Shown piece by piece: positions 8,129 through 16,755 of a DNA stretch of 64,000 bases (its first letter is position 1; the number at the start of each line of letters is the position of its first letter). The notes under the pieces were generated by a model that worked only from the letters and a program-made list of their open reading frames with translations, had not been told where the DNA came from and searched no databases. The translations under genes were made by a program, and so were the position numbers. Source of the stretch: Porphyrobacter sp. (GTDB lineage Bacteria > Pseudomonadota > Alphaproteobacteria > Sphingomonadales > Sphingomonadaceae); contig JAPZUC010000002.1 in assembly GCA_027533455.1 (NCBI GenBank), positions 248,001 through 312,000 of the forward strand. Direction: 5' to 3'.

Positions 8129-8281
8129 GTAATGCTGTTCGGGCGCGAAGCGACCGCAAGGCCGCCAAGGGGCTCGGGCTCCCGCCCGCAGCGGAAGCGT
8201 AGCTGGACCGCCGCAGGCGGGACACCCGATCTTCAGGTCGCAGGAGCGAGGATTTCGCGCGCCGGATGGCGTGCGGAACAC
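8129..8281 (-). repeat. Dispersed intergenic repeat, copy 1
   Basis: On the minus strand this gap begins GTGTTCCGCACGCCATCC and contains GCGCGAAATCCTCGCTC and CTTGGCGGCCTTGCGG. The same order of blocks occurs at about 9676-9780 and 16651-16755 on the plus strand. It fills most of the space between the convergent glycosyltransferase genes. It contains no gene. Confidence 0.7.
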
Positions 8282-8290
8282 TCAAGCCCC

Positions 8291-9625
8291 CTACATCCAC
8301 CCCGTGAGCCACATCCAGTCGAGATAGGCATCCGGCCCCGCGAGCGGCAGGGCGGCGATGACGGGGAAGAAATAGGCGAACACTGCCAGCGCTCCCGCCA
8401 GCACGCCGCCCGCCAGCCATTCACCCTTGGGCAACCGCCGCAGGTCGCTGCAGGCCAGTGCCAGCGCGGCGAGCAGGAAGAAGCTCGGCACGAAATAGTG
8501 GTAGTAGAACTGCACCGGCTTGGGCGCGATCACCCACAAGCCGAGGCTCACGCCGTAACCCAGTGCCGCCGCCATACGAACGCCGCTCCGCTGCCGTATC
8601 CCCGCCAGCAGGCACCATGCCAGCGCCGGCAAGCCCAGCATCATCGTCAGCGGATTGCCCACCAGCAGCACGCCCCTTTGCGCCCCGTCGGCCGGCTCGT
8701 AGAGATACCAGATCCCGCGGGTGTTCAGCACCCATTGGTGCCACTGGCTCATGTAGCGGTGCGGCACGTTGAGCTGGCTCTGAAGCGCGAAGATCTCCTG
8801 ATGCAGCCCGATCAGGCCCTGCTGCGCGAGCGGAGAGGGGCGCAGATAGGTTGCCAGCCAGTACCCCGGCAGGAAGGTCGCCGCATAGACCAGCAGCGGC
8901 ACGATCCCGAGCCACACGAAGGCCTCCACCAGCGTGATCCCCGGCACCGGCGCGCCGCGGCGCGAAAGCAGCAGGCGGCGGCGTCGGGCAAGTGCGCGGG
9001 CGATGAAGAAGGTGATCCCCGGCACCATCGCCAGCGGGATCGCGTTCCACTTCGCCCCCAGCGCGCAGCCGATCGCAACGCCGGTCAGCGCCAGCCGCCA
9101 GCGGCCCTGTTCGGGTTGGGCGATGGCGGCGGCGAACTGCCAAGCGGCCAGGGCAAGCGCGCTCGCCATCATCACGTCGAGCATCGCGATGCGGGCATGG
9201 ATGAACAGGTGGAAGCCGGTCGCCAGTAGCAGGGCGAAGGCGAGCGTGGCGTAGCGGTCATGGCCTGCGTGCCACATCGCCCGCAGCGCCGCGAAATAGG
9301 CGAGCACTCCGCACAGCCACGGCATCACCCGCCAACCGAGCGGCGTATCCCCGAACAGCCCCATGCCGAGCGCGATCAGCTCCTTGGCGAAGAGCGGGTG
9401 TTCCCTGTTGCGGTAATCACCCGCGCCCGTCTCGAACAGCGCCAGCAGCTCGCGCGCGGCGGGCAGGTAATGGACCTCGTCGAAATAGGGCTTTGAGGGG
9501 ATGCCCAGCCGCCATCCCGTCAGCAGCGCGAACAGCCCGGTCAGCGCCAGACACCACCCCAGCGGATCGCGCGGGTGCGGCGGCGTGTGTGCTGCGTGGG
9601 TGGGGGACGTCTGCGCCTCGGCCAT
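8291..9625 (-). CDS. Dolichyl-phosphate-mannose-protein mannosyltransferase (PMT) family protein
   Basis: This 444-residue polytopic membrane protein has the acidic motif of PMT enzymes in the first periplasmic loop (KPYFDEVHYLPAARELL, about residue 45) and NREHPLFAKELIALG. It also has a C-terminal PMT_4TMC-like part (NVPHRYMSQWHQWVLNTRGIWYLYE). Such proteins move mannose from a polyprenyl carrier to Ser/Thr of exported proteins in actinobacteria and fungi. The start at 9625 is chosen because the frame upstream runs into a dispersed repeat. The convergent GT2-GtrA gene is the likely donor synthase. The acceptor is unknown. Confidence 0.85.
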   Translation of the reverse strand: MAEAQTSPTHAAHTPPHPRDPLGWCLALTGLFALLTGWRLGIPSKPYFDEVHYLPAARELLALFETGAGDYRNREHPLFAKELIALGMGLFGDTPLGWRVMPWLCGVLAYFAALRAMWHAGHDRYATLAFALLLATGFHLFIHARIAMLDVMMASALALAAWQFAAAIAQPEQGRWRLALTGVAIGCALGAKWNAIPLAMVPGITFFIARALARRRRLLLSRRGAPVPGITLVEAFVWLGIVPLLVYAATFLPGYWLATYLRPSPLAQQGLIGLHQEIFALQSQLNVPHRYMSQWHQWVLNTRGIWYLYEPADGAQRGVLLVGNPLTMMLGLPALAWCLLAGIRQRSGVRMAAALGYGVSLGLWVIAPKPVQFYYHYFVPSFFLLAALALACSDLRRLPKGEWLAGGVLAGALAVFAYFFPVIAALPLAGPDAYLDWMWLTGWM

Positions 9626-9675
9626 GTCGGCGCTGGCGCTTAAGGATGCCCAAGCGCTTGGGCAAGGGTGTGTTA

Positions 9676-9780
9676 TTGTCCGCAGGCCCTCCGGGCTGCG
9701 AAATCCCCGCTCACGCGGCCTGACGGCCACATCGCTGCGGGCGGCCGGTCGGCCTTGCGGCAGCGATGCCGCCGATTGTC
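9676..9780 (+). repeat. Dispersed intergenic repeat, copy 2
   Basis: TCCGCAGGCCCTCCGGGCTGC, a GAAATCCCCGCTCACGCGGCC block and GGCGGCCGGTCGGCCTTGCGG occur in the same order as in the copy at 16651-16755, with roughly three quarters of positions matching by eye. It sits between the mannosyltransferase start and the end of the next minus-strand gene. Confidence 0.75.
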
Positions 9781-10183
9781 AGTGCGCGGCTGTAGCGAGG
9801 CGCGCGGCTTCCCGCTCCAGCCAGAACAGCCGCGCGCACATCGCGAGCAGGCCGATGCTGGCCGTGGTGCCCACGAACAGGGCCCAGAGCGGCAGGTTCA
9901 TGCCGGCCCTGCGCGCGCGCGGCGCAATCAGGAACAGGGCGATGAGGGCGCACATGATCAGGTCCCACCACACCTGCAGGCCAGTGAGGCTCTGCGAATG
10001 GTTGGTGTAGAAGCCGATCACGCCTTCGCGCACGATCTGCACGGCGGTGAAGGCGCTGAAGGCTGCGAACAGGAGTGCCGCTATCGCGGTGCTCCCGGTC
10101 TCGCGCTTTGCGCCGAGGATGGTAAGAACGGCGATAAGCCCGCCGACCACGGGGGCGATCCAGATGAGTTGATATGTGGTCAT
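9779..10183 (-). CDS. Hypothetical four-helix membrane protein under TetR control
   Basis: This 134-residue protein has four hydrophobic segments (residues about 5-24, 32-52, 70-88, 97-117). I do not recognise the family. It is divergent from a TetR regulator, and the 86-bp gap holds two copies of a TGTAGC-N4-GCTACA operator, so its expression is very probably repressed by that regulator. A link to export or stress is possible, but nothing in the sequence shows it. Confidence 0.72.
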   Translation of the reverse strand: MTTYQLIWIAPVVGGLIAVLTILGAKRETGSTAIAALLFAAFSAFTAVQIVREGVIGFYTNHSQSLTGLQVWWDLIMCALIALFLIAPRARRAGMNLPLWALFVGTTASIGLLAMCARLFWLEREAARLATAAH

Positions 10184-10201
10184 AGTGCAGTCTCCGCTTC
10201 T

Positions 10202-10219
10202 ATGTAGCGATTGCTACAT
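10202..10219. promoter_or_regulatory. TetR operator 1
   Basis: ATGTAGCGATTGCTACAT is an inverted repeat (TGTAGC / GCTACA) with a 4-bp centre. It lies between two divergent start codons, one of them that of a TetR-family gene. It is nearest the membrane-protein gene. Confidence 0.78.
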
Positions 10220-10234
10220 CAATCGATAGCGCTA

Positions 10235-10250
10235 TGTAGCACTCGCTACA
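10235..10250. promoter_or_regulatory. TetR operator 2
   Basis: TGTAGCACTCGCTACA has the same half-sites as operator 1 with a different 4-bp centre. The centres of the two operators are 32 bp apart, about three helical turns, so two dimers would bind on the same face of the DNA. It lies 20 bp before the regulator's ATG, which indicates autorepression. Confidence 0.78.
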
Positions 10251-10269
10251 AGAGGAAAATCCGGCTTCG

Positions 10270-10818
10270 ATGTCGCCAGCGCAATTGTCCCGCGAAACCC
10301 TGCTCCCGGCTTTGGCCGCCCACGTGCTCGAACAGGGCCTGGGCGGGGCGAGCCTGCGGCCGCTGGCGAAGGCGGCGGGCACGTCTGACCGGATGCTGAT
10401 CTACCATTTCGGCAACAAGGAGACGCTGATCTCCGAACTGCTCGGCTATATCACGGGGCTCTATTCGGGCGCGCTGGACGCCGCGCTGGGATCCGAGCGG
10501 CCGAAGACCCGGCAGGAGTGTGTCGCACGCATCCTCGCCGAGGGGAGCAAGCCCGAGATGCAGGCCTTCCTCGTGCTGTGGTGGGATATCGTCGCGGGTG
10601 CGGCGCGGGGCTTTCCCGGCTACCGCGAGGCGGCGCAGGCGATGATGACCAAGCAGCTCACCTGGCTCGAAGGACAGATGCCCGAGGGCGATCCCGACCC
10701 TGCGGGCGGTGCGCGCATGCTGATGACGATGATCGAGGGCACGTTGATGCTCAGCGCCGTCGGCCACACCGACACCGCGCTTCAAGGCCTGCTTGCGGGC
10801 GGGCTCCCCCCGACGTAG
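10270..10818 (+). CDS. TetR-family transcriptional regulator
   Basis: This 182-residue protein has an N-terminal TetR helix-turn-helix (GGASLRPLAKAAGTSDRMLIYHFGNKETLISELL, residues about 26-60) and a C-terminal ligand-binding domain of the normal size. It is divergent from the four-helix membrane-protein gene and almost certainly binds the two TGTAGC-N4-GCTACA sites between them. The ligand cannot be told from sequence. metZ starts 12 bp downstream and may be co-transcribed. Confidence 0.9.
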   Translation: MSPAQLSRETLLPALAAHVLEQGLGGASLRPLAKAAGTSDRMLIYHFGNKETLISELLGYITGLYSGALDAALGSERPKTRQECVARILAEGSKPEMQAFLVLWWDIVAGAARGFPGYREAAQAMMTKQLTWLEGQMPEGDPDPAGGARMLMTMIEGTLMLSAVGHTDTALQGLLAGGLPPT

Positions 10819-10829
10819 AGACGCGCCCC

Positions 10830-12047
10830 ATGAAGAAGACCACCGGCATGGACCGCGCCGCCACGGCAAACTGGCGCCCCGCAACCCGCGCGCTGCGCGG
10901 CGGCACCTGGCGCTCCGAACATGGCGAGACCAGCGAGGCGCTGTTCCTCTCCTCGGGCTATACCTACGACGACGCGCAGACCGTCGCGGACCGCTTTGCC
11001 GGCACGGCGCAGGGCATGACCTATTCGCGCCTCCAGAACCCCACCGTCGCCATGCTCGAGGAACGCATCGCGCTGATGGAGGGGGCCGAGGCCTGCCGCA
11101 CCCAGGCGACCGGCATGGCGGCGATGACCGCGGCCTTGCTGTGCCAGCTTGCCACCGGCGATCATGTGGTGGCCGCGCGCGCAGCTTTCGGCTCGTGCCG
11201 CTGGCTTTGCGACAGCTTGCTGCCCAAGTTCGGGATCGACGTGACGATCATCGACAGCGCCGACAACGCTGCGTGGGAAGCCGCGATCCGGCACAACACC
11301 AAGGTGTTCTTCTTCGAGACCCCGGCCAACCCGACACTCGATATCGTCGACCTCGCCTATGTTTGCGGCCTCGCCAGATCGCGCGGGATCACCACTGTCG
11401 TCGACAATGCCTTCGCCTCGCCGGTCCTGCAGCGCCCGATGCAGTTCGGCGCGGATGTGGTGGCTTATTCCGCCACGAAGCTGATGGACGGGCAGGGCCG
11501 CGTGCTGGCGGGTGCGATCTGTGCCAGCAAGCAGTGGATTGACGAGGTGCTGATGCCGTTCCAGCGCAACACCGGCCCGACGCTTTCGGCCTTCAACGCC
11601 TGGGTCGTCCTGAAGGGGCTGGAAACGCTCCCCTTGCGCGCCTTCAAGCAGAGCGAGCAGGCCGTCGCGCTCGGCGAATTCCTTGAACCGCGCGTGGTGA
11701 AAGCGGGCGGGCATCTGCTCCACCCGGGCCTGCCGAGCCACCCGCGTCACGATCTTGCTGTCGCGCAGATGGATGCTACCGGGCCGATCTTTGCGCTTGA
11801 TGTAGGCACCCGCGCCCGCGCCTTTGCGCTGCTCGATGCACTGCAACTGATCGATATCTCGAACAACATCGGCGACGCGCGCAGCCTCTTGTGCCACCCC
11901 GCCTCGACCACCCATGCCGGCCTGACGGACGAGGCACGCGCGGCGATGGGCGTGACCGAGGGCCTTTTGCGGATCAATGTGGGCCTCGAAGACATCGACG
12001 ATCTGTTCGAGGACATGGATCAGGCGCTGGCGGCAGCGGGCATCTAG
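10830..12047 (+). CDS. metZ: O-succinylhomoserine sulfhydrylase
   Basis: This 405-residue Cys/Met-metabolism PLP enzyme forms homocysteine directly from O-succinylhomoserine and sulfide. Visible features are the PLP lysine (about K217) in VVAYSATKLMDGQGR, PLP-ring Asp in TTVVDNAFASPVLQ, the substrate segment TYSRLQNPTVAMLEERIALMEG, and the C-terminal LLRINVGLEDIDDLFEDMDQAL. MetZ is preferred over cystathionine gamma-synthase because of the N-terminus WRPATRALRGGTWRSEHGETSEALFLSSGYTYD as seen in alphaproteobacterial MetZ. ATG at 10830 gives the normal length. Confidence 0.9.
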   Translation: MKKTTGMDRAATANWRPATRALRGGTWRSEHGETSEALFLSSGYTYDDAQTVADRFAGTAQGMTYSRLQNPTVAMLEERIALMEGAEACRTQATGMAAMTAALLCQLATGDHVVAARAAFGSCRWLCDSLLPKFGIDVTIIDSADNAAWEAAIRHNTKVFFFETPANPTLDIVDLAYVCGLARSRGITTVVDNAFASPVLQRPMQFGADVVAYSATKLMDGQGRVLAGAICASKQWIDEVLMPFQRNTGPTLSAFNAWVVLKGLETLPLRAFKQSEQAVALGEFLEPRVVKAGGHLLHPGLPSHPRHDLAVAQMDATGPIFALDVGTRARAFALLDALQLIDISNNIGDARSLLCHPASTTHAGLTDEARAAMGVTEGLLRINVGLEDIDDLFEDMDQALAAAGI

Positions 12048-12059
12048 GGAGCGCAAGCA

Positions 12060-12677
12060 ATGGCAAACCGTGTGGAACTCGTCTTCGATTTCGTCTCGCC
12101 CAATGCCTACCTGATCTGGTGGCCGCTGCGCGAACTGCTCGACCGCTACGAGGCGGAGCTGGACGTTGTGCCGGTCTTCCTTGGCGGGATGCACAAGCTG
12201 ACCGGCAATGCCCCGCCGATGATCCGTGACGCCGAGGTCAAGGGCAAGAACGCGTATGCGATGCTCGAAATGCAGCGCTTCATCACGAAGCACGGCCTGA
12301 CGAAATATCGCCTGCACCCGCAGTTCCCGTTCAATTCGATCCTGCTCCAGCGGATGCTGTTCGCTGCCGATCAGGACGGGCGCGGGGTGCAGTTTGCCGA
12401 AACCCTGCTGCGCCCGATCTGGGAGGAGGGTCTGGATATCGCCTCGCCCGAAGCCATCGGCGCGGTCCTGGGCAAGGCCGGGTTCGACGCAGCTGATCTG
12501 TTTGCCCGCGCGCAAACCGACGAGGTCAAGCAGGGCCTCGTCGCCAACACCGATGCCGCAGTCGCGCGCGGTGCCTTCGGCATCCCGACGATGTTTGTCG
12601 GTCCGAAAGGTGAAGGCGAAATCTTCTTCGGCAAGGAACGCCTCGGCCAGATCGAGGAATTGCTCGCCAAAGGGTGA
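12060..12677 (+). CDS. 2-hydroxychromene-2-carboxylate isomerase family protein (DsbA-like fold)
   Basis: This 205-residue protein starts VELVFDFVSPNAYLIWWPLRELL and has NSILLQRMLFAAD and the cis-Pro segment ARGAFGIPTMFVG, as in HCCA isomerases and kappa-class GST relatives. Members use glutathione in naphthalene or similar aromatic breakdown, but many genomic copies have unknown substrates. No aromatic-degradation genes are nearby, so the substrate is open. It follows metZ by 12 bp, and its stop overlaps the start of the next gene (GTGA). Confidence 0.85.
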   Translation: MANRVELVFDFVSPNAYLIWWPLRELLDRYEAELDVVPVFLGGMHKLTGNAPPMIRDAEVKGKNAYAMLEMQRFITKHGLTKYRLHPQFPFNSILLQRMLFAADQDGRGVQFAETLLRPIWEEGLDIASPEAIGAVLGKAGFDAADLFARAQTDEVKQGLVANTDAAVARGAFGIPTMFVGPKGEGEIFFGKERLGQIEELLAKG

Positions 12678-13081
12678 GGCAAAGACGGGATAAGGCGCCC
12701 TTGCTCTTGTGGCACACCTTGACCATCGCATCGCTCGTGATGCTGGCGCTGCCCGTGGCCGCGCAGACTTCGCCTGCGGCCGATGACACAGGCGCGCCGC
12801 AAGCGCAGGTGCTGCCGCTGCGTAGCGCAGAGGTTTATGCCGTGCCGCCGCAGTTCGATTACCCCCCGGCCGCGCTGCGGGCCGAGATCGAGGGGCGCTG
12901 CATGATCTCTTTCACCATCGATGCTGAAGGCGTGCCGCAGGACATCACGCCCGATTGCGACCACCCCCTGTTTACCGAGCCCGCGCGCAGCGGGGTGGCG
13001 CGTGTCCGGATGATCGTCGGCGGGCGCTTCGTTGCAGGCGAAAAGTTCCGGCTGCCGGTCAGCTTCCGGATACCGCTGTAA
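12674..13081 (+). CDS. Secreted TonB C-terminal-domain protein
   Basis: The 135-residue protein has an N-terminal signal segment (LLLWHTLTIASLVMLALPVAAQ) and, after a short linker, a TonB_C-like domain (YPPAALRAEIEGRCMISFTIDAEGVPQDI...). It lacks the long Pro-rich spacer of true TonB, so it is probably a periplasmic stand-alone domain. It starts at GTG overlapping the previous stop codon by 3 nt. Two cysteines in the domain (RCMIS, PDCDHP) could form a disulfide. Confidence 0.72.
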   Translation: MRQRRDKAPLLLWHTLTIASLVMLALPVAAQTSPAADDTGAPQAQVLPLRSAEVYAVPPQFDYPPAALRAEIEGRCMISFTIDAEGVPQDITPDCDHPLFTEPARSGVARVRMIVGGRFVAGEKFRLPVSFRIPL

Positions 13082-13184
13082 TTCTGCGAGCCGCATTGAC
13101 CCGCACGGTCGTATGCCCCTTGCGTTCCCACGGCAAAAACATAGACTTGGCGAATCAGGGGCACGCAGGGGATTTTGGCGTCGC

Positions 13185-15206
13185 ATGAAGGGAATTTACC
13201 GGTTCTGGGCCGGGCTGGCGCTTTGCGCAGCCCTTCCGTTCGTTGGCACCACTGCCGCCGCGCAGGACGCTGCGCCTGCCGCTGCCCCCGCCGAAAGCCC
13301 TCCGCCGCCGATCGCCGCGCGCAATTTTGCCGGACGACCGGCGTTCTGGGACGGCAAGCTTTCGCCCGATGGCACGAAGTTCTCCTTCATGCGTCAGGGG
13401 GCCGAGGCGACCCAGATCGTCGTCACCGAAATTGCGACCGGCAAGCTGGTGCGCGCCTTTGCCTCCGGCCCGACGGACGAGTTGCAATGGTATCGCTGGG
13501 TCTCCACGGACAAGCTGCTGCTGTCGATTTCCAGCCCGGGCAAGTTCTATGATCAGGACGCACGCTATCTCCGGCTGGTGCTGGTCGAGCTTGCCACGGG
13601 CGTCATGACCCGGCTGTTTCCGCGCAGTAACGTGCTCGAGGCTGACAACGTCATCCATGTCGCCAAGGACGGGTCGTACATCCTGGTGGCGATCCAGCCT
13701 TCGGTGACCGAGTTCCCGGCGGTGATGCGTCACGAGCTCAAGCCCGACGGCAAAATCACCACTGTCCAGGCCCCGCGCGACGGCGTGTTCAGCTGGGTGG
13801 CGGACGACAAGGGCGTGGTCCGCATGGGCACGGCCTTCGTGCGCGGGCAGGAGCGGATCTATTACCGTCCCGTCGGCAGCACCGAACTTGTGCTGGTACC
13901 AAGGCCTGCGGAAGAACGTGGGTGGGAGGCACTCCACATCGATGGCGATACAGACTTCGGCTATGTCCTGTCCGAAGGCGAAAACGGCCGCGTTGCCCTG
14001 CGCCGGTTTGATTTTGCCAAGCGCGAGGTGCTGGAGACGGTGTTCGAACACCCTGAATGGGATATCGACAGCGTCGCGTTCAGGAAGGGCAAGCCCTACG
14101 CCGCCTTCTACACCGCAGAGCGTGACGAGGTGCACTGGTTCGATCCGGCTACCGCCAAGGAATACCGCGCCCTGCGCCGGGCGCTTGGCGATGGCGAGGT
14201 GTGGGTGACAAGCCGCGCCGAGGACGAATCCAAGATTCTGGTCTATGCCGGTAACGAAAGCGATCCCGGCGTGCTCTACCTGTTCGATCCGGTTGCGGGG
14301 GCAATGAAGGAAATCTCGCAGTTCCGCCCGGAGCTCGATTTCCGTGCGCTCGCCAAGCCCAAGCCGGTGCAATACACCGCGCGCGACGGGACGGTGATCA
14401 ACGGCTTCCTCACGCTTCCGCGCGGGCGCCAGGCGCGGGGCCTGCCGCTCGTCCTGATGCCCCACGGCGGCCCCTACGGCATCCGCGACAAGCTCGAATA
14501 TAACGACGAGGTGCAGCTGCTCGCCAACCGCGGCTACGCTGTGCTCCAGCCCAATTACCGCGGATCGGGCGGCTACGGCGAAGCGCTGTTCGAGGCCGGC
14601 GCGGGCGAGATCGGGCGCAAGATGCAGGACGATATCGACGACGCGATGGACTGGGCGGTGGCGCAGGGCATCGCCGATCCTGCACGCGTCTGCGTGGTCG
14701 GCGGCTCTTACGGCGGTTACGCGGCGCTGTGGTCGGTGCTGCGCAATCCCGAACGCTACCGCTGCGCGGCAAGCTGGGCGGGGGTAACCGACTGGAACAA
14801 GATGCTGATCTATGACCGCCGCTATCTTGCCACGCGGGTGAACAAGTGGTGGTCGGCGCGGGTGCGCGGCGACGGCAAGTCACAGGACCTTGATCAGGTT
14901 TCGCCCTATCGCACCGCCGGACAGCTCTCGCGCCCGGTGCTTCTGGCGCATGGCACCAAGGACCAGCGTGTGCCGATCGCGCAGTACAACATCTTCGAGA
15001 AAGCGGCGCGCACCGCGCCGGTGCCGCCGCAGACGCTGGTGATCGAGGGCGAGGGCCACAGCTTCTCCAAGCCCGAAAACGCCCGCGCCTGGTACGAAGC
15101 GCTCGAAAGCTTTCTGGCCCGGCACAATCCGGCCGATCCGGCGCCAGCCACAGCCAGTGCGGCCACCGCGCCCGAATCTGCAAAGGTGCCCGCAGCCGCG
15201 CCCTGA
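13185..15206 (+). CDS. Secreted S9 family (prolyl oligopeptidase) peptidase
   Basis: This 673-residue protein has a signal peptide (YRFWAGLALCAALPFVGTTAAAQ), a beta-propeller region (about 60-390) and a C-terminal alpha/beta-hydrolase domain. The catalytic triad is visible as Ser about 508 in GGSYGGYAALWS, Asp in GTKDQRVP near 592 and His in GEGHSFSK near 625. Such enzymes cleave short peptides in the periplasm, often after proline or in dipeptidyl fashion. An Ala/Pro-rich tail follows the domain. ATG at 13185 gives the signal peptide; longer in-frame starts do not. Confidence 0.9.
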   Translation: MKGIYRFWAGLALCAALPFVGTTAAAQDAAPAAAPAESPPPPIAARNFAGRPAFWDGKLSPDGTKFSFMRQGAEATQIVVTEIATGKLVRAFASGPTDELQWYRWVSTDKLLLSISSPGKFYDQDARYLRLVLVELATGVMTRLFPRSNVLEADNVIHVAKDGSYILVAIQPSVTEFPAVMRHELKPDGKITTVQAPRDGVFSWVADDKGVVRMGTAFVRGQERIYYRPVGSTELVLVPRPAEERGWEALHIDGDTDFGYVLSEGENGRVALRRFDFAKREVLETVFEHPEWDIDSVAFRKGKPYAAFYTAERDEVHWFDPATAKEYRALRRALGDGEVWVTSRAEDESKILVYAGNESDPGVLYLFDPVAGAMKEISQFRPELDFRALAKPKPVQYTARDGTVINGFLTLPRGRQARGLPLVLMPHGGPYGIRDKLEYNDEVQLLANRGYAVLQPNYRGSGGYGEALFEAGAGEIGRKMQDDIDDAMDWAVAQGIADPARVCVVGGSYGGYAALWSVLRNPERYRCAASWAGVTDWNKMLIYDRRYLATRVNKWWSARVRGDGKSQDLDQVSPYRTAGQLSRPVLLAHGTKDQRVPIAQYNIFEKAARTAPVPPQTLVIEGEGHSFSKPENARAWYEALESFLARHNPADPAPATASAATAPESAKVPAAAP

Positions 15207-15381
15207 TGCGGGCCTCGACCGTTCCAGGGAAAAGTCCCCGGCAGGGCGCATTGCGGGCGGTCGTTTTGGGCCGTTGCAGGTGCGGCTCGGCGCGAAATGC
15301 GATGGCTGGCGGGATACAGCGGGGATTAAGCGCGTTGCGCCTATTGTGAGGACGCGAAGAATCGCTAACCTTGGAGGCGAC

Positions 15382-15795
15382 ATGAAAGAATTTTTCCAGC
15401 ACGCCGCCACCACCGATGGTGTTACGGTCCGCGTCGCGGTCAACTACCTGCCGGAGCAGTCGCATCCGGAGGCGGGCAAGTGGTTCTGGGTCTATCACAT
15501 CCGCATCGAGAACGGCAGCCACGAGGCGCTGCGCTTGCGCACGCGTCACTGGCGCATCACCGACGGGCGCGGGATGGTGAACCATGTCGACGGTGAAGGC
15601 GTGGTGGGCGAACAGCCGCTGCTCGCGCCGGTGCAAAGCCACGACTATGTGTCCGGCTGCCCGCTGACGACGCCGTTCGGATCGATGGAGGGTTTCTACA
15701 CCTTCGAGCGGGCCGATGGTTCGCCGGTGGAGATCCGCATTCCCTTCTTCCCGCTCGCCGCGCCCGAGACGGCCGAGGGCCGCAGCACGCGCTGA
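15382..15795 (+). CDS. apaG: Co2+/Mg2+ efflux protein ApaG
   Basis: This is a 137-residue single-domain DUF525 protein with a beta-sandwich fold. WFWVYHIRIENGSHEALRLRTRHWRITDG and GVVGEQPLLAPVQSHDYVSGCPL are the family hallmark. ApaG is linked to Co/Mg resistance and to the apaH operon in enterobacteria; the biochemical role is poorly defined. A TTGGAGG ribosome-binding site precedes ATG 15382. It is followed at 39 bp by the LysR gene. Confidence 0.95.
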   Translation: MKEFFQHAATTDGVTVRVAVNYLPEQSHPEAGKWFWVYHIRIENGSHEALRLRTRHWRITDGRGMVNHVDGEGVVGEQPLLAPVQSHDYVSGCPLTTPFGSMEGFYTFERADGSPVEIRIPFFPLAAPETAEGRSTR

Positions 15796-15834
15796 CTCTT
15801 GCGGTGAGGGCCGCTGCGCCCTAATCGGCAGAGC

Positions 15835-16623
15835 GTGAAGCGCACCCATTTGCCCCTCAACGCCCTGCGCGTGTTCGATGCCGCCGCGCGGCACCTCTCC
15901 TTTACCCGCGCTGCGGACGAGCTGGCGGTGACCCCCGCTGCCGTCGGCCAGCAGATCCGCGCGCTGGAGGATGTGCTCGGCGTCGTCCTGTTCCGCCGCA
16001 CCTCCAAGGGCCTCGAACTCACGCCCGAGGGCGAGGCCGGGCTTGATCCCCTGCGCGAAGGGTTCCTCCGCTTCGAGGAGAGCGTCGCCGCGATGCAGGC
16101 GGGCCAGGCGTCCGACCGCTACACCATCGCTGTCCCCCGCGAATTCTACGCCGAGTGGCTCGCCCCGCGCCTTGCGGTGTTCCAGGCCGGAACCCCCGGC
16201 GTGCAATACATCCTCGCGCCCGACGAGCATGCCGATTTCACCGAGGCCAACCTCGACATCGCGATCCGGCTGGCCGACGGGCCGGGCGACTTGCAAGGCG
16301 TCCAGCTTGCCCCCGCGATGAAGGTGACGGTCGCCGCGCCGCAGTTCCGCGATGCGTGGATCGACTGGCCCGGCATGACCATGCCCGATGGCCGGAACCC
16401 CTGCATCCGCGCAGGCTCGCCCGGGCAGGCGCTCGCCTCGGCGCTGGCGGGGATGGGGCGCACGATCCTCCCCCTTGCGCTGGCCGAGCGGGCGATCGCG
16501 GGCGGACAGCTCGAGGCGCTGACCGAGCCCAAGCCTGCCACCCGCGCCTACTGGCTGCTCGCCCCCCCGCCGCAATGGCGGTCCAAGAAGGTGCGGAGTT
16601 TGGTGAGTTATCTGAGTAGTTGA
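15835..16623 (+). CDS. LysR-family transcriptional regulator (GcvA-like)
   Basis: This 262-residue regulator starts at GTG with the winged-helix domain LPLNALRVFDAAARHLSFTRAADELAVTPAAVGQQIRALED, the form seen in the GcvA/AmpR subgroup. An effector-binding domain follows (residues about 90-260), somewhat shorter than usual. It is not divergent from any gene, so its target is not evident from position. Confidence 0.9.
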   Translation: MKRTHLPLNALRVFDAAARHLSFTRAADELAVTPAAVGQQIRALEDVLGVVLFRRTSKGLELTPEGEAGLDPLREGFLRFEESVAAMQAGQASDRYTIAVPREFYAEWLAPRLAVFQAGTPGVQYILAPDEHADFTEANLDIAIRLADGPGDLQGVQLAPAMKVTVAAPQFRDAWIDWPGMTMPDGRNPCIRAGSPGQALASALAGMGRTILPLALAERAIAGGQLEALTEPKPATRAYWLLAPPPQWRSKKVRSLVSYLSS

Positions 16624-16650
16624 GGGGGTTTTGTTTAGCTGATTTTTGTG

Positions 16651-16755
16651 TTCCGCAGCGCCTCCGCGCTGCGAAATCCTCGCTCATGCGGCCTAAAGGC
16701 CGCGTCGCCTCGGGCGGGCGGTCGCCCTTGCGGCGGCTGCGCCGCCGGTTCAGCG
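16651..16755 (+). repeat. Dispersed intergenic repeat, copy 3
   Basis: TTCCGCAGCGCCTCCGCGCTGC, a GAAATCCTCGCTCATGCGGCC block and GGGCGGTCGCCCTTGCGGCGG match the copies at 9676-9780 and (minus) 8129-8281. Several short internal palindromes (GGCGGCTGCGCCGCC) suggest RNA or DNA hairpins. Confidence 0.75.

Noticed and set aside
10782..12731. A 649-codon open frame on the minus strand opposite metZ
   Set aside because: It lies wholly antisense to metZ and the isomerase gene, both with clear catalytic motifs. The frame is open because of high GC and codon bias.
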